From positions 1,472,322 to 1,536,321 of the forward strand of contig NZ_CP036273.1 in NCBI RefSeq assembly GCF_007747215.1: DNA of 64,000 bases, in the 5' to 3' direction. The notes beneath the pieces were generated by a model that searched no databases, had not been told where the DNA came from, and saw only the letters and a list, made by a program, of their open reading frames with translations. The DNA is from Urbifossiella limnaea (GTDB taxonomy: Bacteria > Planctomycetota > Planctomycetia > Gemmatales > Gemmataceae). Positions 58,323-64,000 of this stretch are shown here, one piece after another (positions within the stretch are counted from its first letter, which is position 1; the number at the start of each line of letters is the position of its first letter). Made by a program: the position numbers and the translations under genes.

Positions 58323-59834
58323 TTAGCCCAGCAGCTTCATCAGGGCCATCCCGGCGCCGGCCAGGGCGGCTCCGCCGACCGCGGCCAGGATCATCCGCCA
58401 CGGCGCCTTCGCCCGCGCCGGTTCGGTCACGTCGGCCCGGAACGGATGCGACGCCCCCGCCGGCCGCATCCCCGCCGGCGTCTGCTCCACCCGCGCCGCC
58501 GCGGTCTCGGCCGACGGGTGGGCCGTCGGCAGCCGCGGCGGGAGTCCGGGCCGTACGCCCGACCCCGAACGCCTTGCCGGCGTCGCTGGAGCCCCCCACG
58601 GGTTCCCCGCCGCGGGCGCCGGGGCGAACGGTGCAGGCGCCGGGCCGAACGGCGAGCGCGCCGCCGCGACCGCGGTCCGGGCCGCCGGTTCCTGGTCCGT
58701 CGCCACGCCGACCGGTTCCGGCGCATCCTCCTCCGGCTGCGCCCCTTCCGACGCCGCGGGGCTCAGCACCGGCATCTCCTCGGCCGCCGGCAGCGGCACC
58801 ACCTTCGGCACGATGCCCTCCAGTTCCGCGGCCACCTGGGCCGGCGTCTGGTAGCGGGCCTTCGGTTCCTTCGCCATCATCCGGGCGACGAGCGCCGCCA
58901 CGTCGTCGGGCACGTCCGGGCGGATCTCCTTGATCGGCGTCGGCTCCTTCGTGCGGTGCCACAGCAGCTTCTGCGACACCGTGCCGGTCGGGAACGGCGG
59001 GTGGCCGGCGAGGAGGAAGTAGTACGTCGCCCCGAGGCCGTAAATGTCCGCGCGGATGTCCACGGCGTGGCTGTTGGCCACCTGCTCGGGCGCGACGTAG
59101 TCGGCCGTGCCGAGGACGATCTTGTCGTCGTACTTGATCGTCAGTTGGTCGGTGTGGTCGCGGAAGAACCGGGCCAGCCCCATGTCCAGCAGCTTGGCCG
59201 TGCCGCGGCGGTCGATCAGGATGTTGCCCGGCTTGATGTCGCGGTGGATGATGCCGGCGCGGAACGAGCTGTCGAGCGCGAGCGCCACCTGGCGGACGTA
59301 GCTGGCGGCGCGGCCGAGGTCCATCGGGCCGAACTTCTTGACCACGTCCAGGAGGTTGGTGCCGTCCACGTAGTCCATGACGAGGAAGTGGAGGTTGCCG
59401 TCCTGGTCGATGTCGTGGGTGCGGACGATGTTCGGGTGCTGGAGGCTGCCGGCGGCGCGGGCCTCGCGGTAGAACCGGCCGAGGGCCGCCGGCTGGTCGG
59501 CCTTGGCCGGCGGCAGCACCTTCACGGCGACGCGCTTCTTCATGAACAGGTGTTCGCACAGGAACACCTGCCCCATCCCGCCGACGCCGACCCGCTCGAG
59601 CAGCTTGTACTTGCCGATGGTGAACCCGCGCCACTTCCCGAGCAGGAACTGCTCCGCCTGGAAGTTGGTGAGGACGCCGTCGCGGACCATGTCCTCGGCG
59701 AACTCGCGGGGGTCGGTGGGGAGTCCCCGGGCGAACTCGCGGCGCTCGAGGTAGTTCGACAGCACCACCTCGTCCACCATGCCGCTCTTGCGAATGAGCT
59801 GCACGAGTTCTTCGACCGAGTTGGGGACGGACAT
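58323..59834 (-). CDS. Ser/Thr protein kinase with planctomycete N-terminal domain and C-terminal membrane anchor
   Basis: A 503-residue protein. Residues 1-70 are a helical N-terminal module (LVQLIRKSGMVDEVVLSNYL, DGVLTNFQAEQFLLGKWRGF) common to planctomycete kinases. The kinase domain follows at ~76-340: GVGGMGQV (83-90), Lys105, HRDIKPGN (197-204), and DMG at 217-219 instead of DFG. A Pro/Ala-rich linker and one C-terminal membrane helix (MILAAVGGAALAGAGMALMKLLG) finish the protein. DMG still keeps the metal-binding Asp. The ATG at 59834 starts the conserved module; open upstream frame is ignored. Confidence 0.9.
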   Translation of the reverse strand: MSVPNSVEELVQLIRKSGMVDEVVLSNYLERREFARGLPTDPREFAEDMVRDGVLTNFQAEQFLLGKWRGFTIGKYKLLERVGVGGMGQVFLCEHLFMKKRVAVKVLPPAKADQPAALGRFYREARAAGSLQHPNIVRTHDIDQDGNLHFLVMDYVDGTNLLDVVKKFGPMDLGRAASYVRQVALALDSSFRAGIIHRDIKPGNILIDRRGTAKLLDMGLARFFRDHTDQLTIKYDDKIVLGTADYVAPEQVANSHAVDIRADIYGLGATYYFLLAGHPPFPTGTVSQKLLWHRTKEPTPIKEIRPDVPDDVAALVARMMAKEPKARYQTPAQVAAELEGIVPKVVPLPAAEEMPVLSPAASEGAQPEEDAPEPVGVATDQEPAARTAVAAARSPFGPAPAPFAPAPAAGNPWGAPATPARRSGSGVRPGLPPRLPTAHPSAETAAARVEQTPAGMRPAGASHPFRADVTEPARAKAPWRMILAAVGGAALAGAGMALMKLLG

Positions 59835-59997
59835 GCGGGCACCGTGGCGGGCTGAGGGGGCGCGTCCCGAGGCCGCCCGGATGAATTCGGGCGGGGGCGG
59901 AATTCCTGTCGCAACGGTAGAACACCTTCGGCCCGGACGCAAACCGGCCGGCCGCGCCGGGTTGCGGGACGTGGGGCGAGCTCAGGGAACGAGAAAG

Positions 59998-60017
59998 CCG
60001 GGCTCGGACGTGCCCGG
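59998..60017 (-). terminator. Probable terminator of the lipoyl-transferase gene
   Basis: On the minus strand, cccggg-type stem (ccgggc/gcccgg, 6 bp, 8-nt loop) is followed by tttctcgtt, starting 12 bp after the stop codon at 60029. Confidence 0.5.
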
Positions 60018-60028
60018 GCCGGGCGGCG

Positions 60029-60757
60029 TCAGCGCTTGCCGTTCCAGGTGGGGTCGGCGTACTTCTCGGCCCGAATCTTCGCCGTGCGGGCGCGCTCCAG
60101 CGGCGTCCAGTCGTCGGTCTCCACGGCGCACCCGGCGGCGACCGCCACCCGGCCGGCCAGCCGGGCGGCCAGTTGCGGCGCCGCCACGAGCTCGCGGCCG
60201 GCGAAGTCGTTGATGCCGGCCAAGTGCGGGGCGTGCGGGCTGCGCCACAGCAGGATGCTGCCGTGCTGCAGCAGCGCCCCCTTCCACTTCCGCTGGGCGC
60301 TGCCGGCCACCTTCGACCCCTCCACGAGCAGGTCGCCGGCCGTCTGGTCGAGGAAGCACAGCACCTCGCCGAGCTTCTGCTCCTCGCCGCACAGAACGGC
60401 CTTCGCCGTCAGCCCGGCGTCGGCCAGCTCGTCGCGCAGCAGGTGGTGCATCCGGCAGACCCACGGCTCGCCGGTGTGCCACTCGGCGGCCGGCGGCAGG
60501 GCCAGTGCGTAGGTCAGCTCGTGGTGGTGCAGGATGGCCGCGCCGCCGGTGGAGCGGCGGACCCACGGCACGCCCGGCGTGGCGGCGCGGGCCTCGGCCG
60601 GCTGGAAGTAGCCGAGCGACAGCGTCGGCTCGGTCCAGGTGTAGAAGCGGAGCGAGGCGATGCCGGCGGCAGCGGACACGAGCAGCGCCTCGTCGGCGGC
60701 CATGTTGGTGGCCCCGTCGGCGGTGGCGAACGGCAGCAGGCGGAGGGTGCGAGCCAT
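60029..60757 (-). CDS. Lipoate/biotin A/B ligase-family protein (octanoyl/lipoyl transferase)
   Basis: A 242-residue protein of the LplA/LipM/LipL group. NMAADEALLVSAAAG and SLRFYTWTEPTLSLGYFQP form the N-terminal strand-helix region. VRRSTGGAAILHHHELTYALALP is the RRxTGGGAVxH lipoate-binding motif, and GSKVAGSAQRKWKGALLQHGSILL contains the catalytic-type Lys. It has no C-terminal accessory domain, consistent with an octanoyltransferase rather than ATP-dependent LplA. Which it is cannot be fixed from sequence; no lipA is nearby. Confidence 0.82.
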   Translation of the reverse strand: MARTLRLLPFATADGATNMAADEALLVSAAAGIASLRFYTWTEPTLSLGYFQPAEARAATPGVPWVRRSTGGAAILHHHELTYALALPPAAEWHTGEPWVCRMHHLLRDELADAGLTAKAVLCGEEQKLGEVLCFLDQTAGDLLVEGSKVAGSAQRKWKGALLQHGSILLWRSPHAPHLAGINDFAGRELVAAPQLAARLAGRVAVAAGCAVETDDWTPLERARTAKIRAEKYADPTWNGKR

Positions 60758-60784
60758 GACGGAATTGTAGACGTGAAATGCGAT

Positions 60785-60830
60785 GCCGCTTGCGGCTTAG
60801 CGGCGTACACGCCGCTAAGCCGCAAGCGGC
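60785..60830. repeat. Palindrome of the GCCGCTTGCGGCTTAGC family (copy 2)
   Basis: A 20-bp perfect stem (60785-60804 with 60811-60830) and 6-nt loop, between the esterase and lipoyl-transferase genes. The first 18 bases of its arm are identical to the arm at 11401. Confidence 0.88.
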
Positions 60831-60837
60831 GCCGCGC

Positions 60838-62307
60838 TCACAGCCCGCCGCGGGCGGCCATCGCGTCGAGCCGCTCGCGGCGCGTCCACCCGCCGCTCCG
60901 GTGCGTGCCGCGCAGCTCGATCAGCACCCGCCCGTCGAACGCCGGTTCGCGCAGCAGCCCCACCGCGGCGTTGAACCGGTGCACCGCCGCGTTCAGGTAG
61001 TAGTCGTCGGCGTCGCCCACCCAGATGTTCACCTTCCCGCCGGCGAGCTTCGGGCCGAGGTCCTTCCAGTTGGCGACGATGTAGCGGGTCAAGTCGTACT
61101 TCTTCCAGTGCTCCAGCACGGTCTTGTCGATCGCCCCCGTCTTGCCGTCCCACACCGGCACCGGCAGGCCGTCGGCCCCGCGCGGGCCGTACACCGCGTT
61201 CCAGCTCGCCCAGTCGCGGCCGCCCAGCTCCCACCGACCACCCTTGCCCAGCACGCGGTCCAGCTGCGCCTCGTGGCGGACGGTCGAGACCACGTCGCCG
61301 TCGAGGGTGCGGGTGCTCGGCCGTTCGAAGCCGAAGCGGTTCACGAAGGCGTTCTTCTCGGCGTACAGGTCGATCAGCTCGAACCGCTCGAACGTCAGCG
61401 AGTCGGGGCACTGGCTCCAGCAGCCGTTGAACGTGTCCGGGTAGTACAGCTGCAGCGCCAGCGACACCCAGCCGCCGGTGCTGGCCCCGCAGGTGAACCG
61501 CTTGCCGGCGCCGCCGCAGCGGTACGTCTTCTCCAGGAACGGGATCACCTCCTGAATCAGGGCGTCGCCGTAGGGGCCGTTGTTGGCCGAGTTCACCTGG
61601 TACGGGTCGCCGAACGGCCCGGCGCCGTCCGGCACCACCTGCACGAACCGCTTGTCCGGCTGCGTCCGCCGCGCGTCGGTGTAGCGGGTGCCGAAGCCGC
61701 CCACGTCGAGGATCAGGCCGTAGTGCTTGTCAGTATCGGTGTCGAAGCCCGGCGGCAGGACGACGCCGACGCGGTAGGTCATCGGCCGGCCGTGGAATTC
61801 GCTCAGCCGCTTCGACGGCAGCGCCAGGTACTTGTGCGTCGCGGTGTCCTTCGGCTTCCGCTCGGTGAACGTCTTGTCGAGCGTGAGGTTCACCGTGGTG
61901 CCGGCCGCGGCGTCGAGCTTCACGCGGACGGGGGCCGAGTACAGGTTGCCGGGGGCGTCCGGGAGGTTCACATCGCGGTTGGTGGCGAGGATGGCCTGCA
62001 CCGTGTACTCGCCGGCCGGCAGGTCGTTCATCGCCGGCGCGATCGGAAACACGTCGGACGCCGCGTCCAGCGTAGCGGTGCGGCCGGCGGCGAGGTCGGC
62101 GCCGAGGACGGGCAGCACGGGCGGCTTGTACTCGGTGAAGTCGGGGGCGCCGTTCTTCGGCCCGACGCCGACGAGCAGCCGGCCGGGTTGCGCCGGCAGC
62201 GCCGGGTCGATGCTGACGGTGAAGCGGAGGCCGGGCCGGGCGGCGGGCTGGGCGGCGACCGCGGACGCGACGACGAGCGCCGCGAGGACGGCGAGGCGGG
62301 TGGGCAT
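60838..62307 (-). CDS. Secreted alpha/beta-hydrolase (putative esterase, Esterase D/Fes-like)
   Basis: A 489-residue protein. A signal peptide (MPTRLAVLAALVVASAVAAQ) and an N-terminal beta domain (~25-165) are followed by an alpha/beta-hydrolase fold with RVGVVLPPGFDTDTDKHYGLILDVGGFG, nucleophile elbow TCGASTGGWVSLALQLYYPD (GxSxG) and a late His candidate in ELRGTHRSGGW. This resembles the PF00756 esterase family (feruloyl esterase, enterochelin esterase, mycolyltransferase relatives). An insert between nucleophile and acid is larger than usual. Substrate unknown; the export signal suggests external esters. Confidence 0.82.
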   Translation of the reverse strand: MPTRLAVLAALVVASAVAAQPAARPGLRFTVSIDPALPAQPGRLLVGVGPKNGAPDFTEYKPPVLPVLGADLAAGRTATLDAASDVFPIAPAMNDLPAGEYTVQAILATNRDVNLPDAPGNLYSAPVRVKLDAAAGTTVNLTLDKTFTERKPKDTATHKYLALPSKRLSEFHGRPMTYRVGVVLPPGFDTDTDKHYGLILDVGGFGTRYTDARRTQPDKRFVQVVPDGAGPFGDPYQVNSANNGPYGDALIQEVIPFLEKTYRCGGAGKRFTCGASTGGWVSLALQLYYPDTFNGCWSQCPDSLTFERFELIDLYAEKNAFVNRFGFERPSTRTLDGDVVSTVRHEAQLDRVLGKGGRWELGGRDWASWNAVYGPRGADGLPVPVWDGKTGAIDKTVLEHWKKYDLTRYIVANWKDLGPKLAGGKVNIWVGDADDYYLNAAVHRFNAAVGLLREPAFDGRVLIELRGTHRSGGWTRRERLDAMAARGGL

Positions 62308-62358
62308 GGCTCGGCTCGGGCGGGGCGGGGAGGGCGACGTGATTGTAGCGGGATCATC

Positions 62359-62428
62359 CGAGCCGGCCCCGTCAGGGGTCGGAGCGCCCGGCGTGCGGAA
62401 CGCTCCGACCCCTGACGGGGCCGGCTCG
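62359..62428. repeat. Palindrome with cgagccggccccgtcagggg arms
   Basis: Perfect 28-bp arms 62359-62386 and 62401-62428 around a 14-nt loop, directly after the metG stop codon on the minus strand and upstream of the esterase gene; probably terminates metG. Confidence 0.88.
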
Positions 62429-62442
62429 AACGGAGGATCGTC

Positions 62443-64000
62443 TCACGCGATGCGCGGGAACAGCGGCTTCGGCTTGCCGTCCACGACCTCCGCCGTCACC
62501 CGCAGGTCGTCCGGCTGCGCCGACAGCACGGCCGCGTCGGCGTACGTCACCTCGGCCCACGACTTCGGGAAGTTGAAGCTCGTGTAGATGGCCTCCGCCG
62601 CCCGCGGGATGAACGGCTTCAGCAGGATGCTCGCCACCCGCAGCGACTGCACCGCGTTGAACAGCACCCGCGCGGCCGCGTCCTTGTCCGTCTTCACCAG
62701 CTTCCACGGGGCGTTCGTTTCGAGGTACTGGTTCGTCGGCGTCAGGAAGTCCTGCACGACCGCCTGCAACGCCAGGTTGTACCGGCACCCCTCGACGTGC
62801 CCGCGCACCGTCTCGACGAACGCCGCCAGGTCGAGCCCCGGCACGACCGGCTCGGGCGCCTTGCCGGCCGTGTTCGGGAACACGCTGCTGTAATTCTTCG
62901 TCACGAGCGTGAGCGCCCGGCTGAGCATGTTGCCGAGGTTGTTCGCCAACTCCGAGTTGTACACCTCCTCGTACCGCTGGCCGCTGTAGTCGCCGTCGCT
63001 CGGGTACGGGCACTCGCGCATGAAGAAGTAGCGGTAGGCATCGGAGCTCGACTTCGCGATCAGCTCCACCGGGTCCACGATGTTGCCGAGCGTCTTCCCC
63101 ATCTTCTCGCCGTTGTTGTTCACGAACCCGTGGCTGAACACCAGCCGCGGTGCCTCCAGCCCGGCCGCCCACAGCATCGCCGGCCAGATGTGGGCGTGAA
63201 ACCGCGTGATGTCCTTGCCGATGAAGTGCGTGTCGCACGGCCACAGCCGCGCGAACAGCTCGGGGTCGTCGGCGTACCCGATGCCGGTGATGTACGTCAG
63301 CAGCGCGTCGAACCACACGTAGATGGTGAACTCGGGGTCGAACGGCAGCCGCACGCCCCACTCCTCGCCGTGCCGCGAGATGTTCAGGTCGTCCAGCCCC
63401 TCGGCCTCGATGAAGCCGATCATCTCGTTCCGCCGGCTGTCCGGCTGCACGAACCCCGGGTTGTCCTTCAGGTACGCCAGCAGCCGGTCCTTGAACGACG
63501 ACAGCCGGAAGTACCAGCACGGCTCGGTGCGCCGCACGAGTGGCCGCTTGTGGTTCGGGCACAGGCCGTCGTTCGCGGCGTGGACCTTGTCGCTCTTGAA
63601 CTCCTCGCAGCCGGCGCAGTACCACCCCTCGAAGTCGCCCTTGTAGATGTGGCCGTTGTCGTACACCTGCTGCGCGAACTTGCGGGCGCAGGCCTTGTGC
63701 CGCTCGCTGCTCGTCTGCACGAACACGTCGTAGGAGATGTCCAGCGCGTCCCACACCTCGCGGAACTGGCGGGCCATGTCGTCGCAGTACGCCTGCGGCT
63801 CCGACCCCAGTTCCTTGGCGCGGTCGGCAACCTTCAGCGTGTTCTCGTCGTTCCCCATCAGGAAGAACACGTCGTACCCTTCCATCCGCCGGTAGCGGGC
63901 CTGCACGTCCGCGCCGACCTTCTCGAACGCCGTGCCGATGTGCGGCCGGCTGTTCGGGTAGTCGATCGCGGTCGTCTGGAACCACTTCCGGCGCGGCTCG
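62443..64000 (-). CDS. metG: Methionyl-tRNA synthetase (5' partial)
   Basis: The frame is open to the right window edge; 518 codons are visible including the C-terminal end. Class I HIGH site is PHIGTAFEKVGADVQARYRR near the edge; the KMSKS loop is GEKMGKTLGNIVDP. A zinc-binding insert (CAGCEEFKSDKVHAANDGLC) and the AIYTSFNFPKSWAEV anticodon-binding helix region are present. The usual FLTGTDEHG segment reads FLMGNDENTLKVAD, as in a distinct MetRS subgroup. It ends at KPLFPRIA without the C-terminal tRNA-binding (OB) domain. An upstream GTG at 63906 is not the true start, since the HIGH motif lies before it. Confidence 0.95.
   Translation of the reverse strand, partial: EPRRKWFQTTAIDYPNSRPHIGTAFEKVGADVQARYRRMEGYDVFFLMGNDENTLKVADRAKELGSEPQAYCDDMARQFREVWDALDISYDVFVQTSSERHKACARKFAQQVYDNGHIYKGDFEGWYCAGCEEFKSDKVHAANDGLCPNHKRPLVRRTEPCWYFRLSSFKDRLLAYLKDNPGFVQPDSRRNEMIGFIEAEGLDDLNISRHGEEWGVRLPFDPEFTIYVWFDALLTYITGIGYADDPELFARLWPCDTHFIGKDITRFHAHIWPAMLWAAGLEAPRLVFSHGFVNNNGEKMGKTLGNIVDPVELIAKSSSDAYRYFFMRECPYPSDGDYSGQRYEEVYNSELANNLGNMLSRALTLVTKNYSSVFPNTAGKAPEPVVPGLDLAAFVETVRGHVEGCRYNLALQAVVQDFLTPTNQYLETNAPWKLVKTDKDAAARVLFNAVQSLRVASILLKPFIPRAAEAIYTSFNFPKSWAEVTYADAAVLSAQPDDLRVTAEVVDGKPKPLFPRIA

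Overview
The window is GC-rich bacterial chromosome (roughly 70% GC, strong G/C bias at third codon positions) and almost certainly comes from a planctomycete of the Gemmataceae. The evidence is the set of lineage-typical families: DUF1559 pseudopilin-like proteins, a DUF1501 Tat-exported protein, a PVC-type dehydrogenase with a CxxCH haem site, a DUF1080 (3-keto-disaccharide hydrolase) protein, a TIGR02996 repeat-companion domain fused to leucine-rich repeats, and three Hanks-type Ser/Thr kinases in 64 kb. No rRNA, tRNA, phage, insertion sequence or CRISPR array was seen. The species is not determined. Layout: 1-8.3 kb, the 3' end of a giant secreted P-domain/BNR-repeat/FG-GAP protein. 8.3-19 kb, DUF1080 protein, YqaE/Pmp3 protein, GT87-type membrane glycosyltransferase, PIG-L deacetylase, LRR protein, sigma-54 activator, glmS, methyltransferase and an OFA-type MFS carrier. 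19-25 kb, a run of exported catabolic-type proteins (SMP-30 lactonase, PVC haem dehydrogenase, Gfo/Idh/MocA oxidoreductase). 25-36 kb, two kinases, MoaB/MogA, iron-type alcohol dehydrogenase, DoxX, bestrophin, LRR protein, an SMR exporter behind a probable guanidine-II riboswitch, an M2 peptidase and a UbiA prenyltransferase. 36-44 kb, aconitase, two small membrane paralogues, a UvrC without its C-terminal HhH region and an outer-membrane barrel candidate. 44-50 kb, two large DUF1559 proteins and two tandem glycine-rich repeat proteins. 50-55 kb, a minus-strand cluster of pseudopilin, lipoprotein, AhpD-like protein, a multidomain deiodinase-like/AhpD protein with an in-frame UGA, and a cupin. 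55-64 kb, PQQ-type propeller protein, a DUF1501 gene broken by an amber codon, a kinase, a lipoyl/octanoyl transferase, an esterase and the 3' part of metG. The most notable observation is at 50726-53080. A reading frame for a thioredoxin/deiodinase-like and AhpD-like protein meets UGA exactly at the second position of a CxxC redox motif (C-F-Y-UGA), the homology resumes in the same frame, and a small hairpin with a GGUC loop lies 27 nt downstream. This is the pattern of a bacterial selenoprotein. The second is a two-hairpin leader with ACGA loops directly in front of sugE, matching the guanidine-II (mini-ykkC) architecture. The third is that the intergenic gaps are full of long, near-perfect palindromes of many unrelated families. 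One of them, a ~105-120 bp A/T-rich inverted-repeat element, occurs three times.
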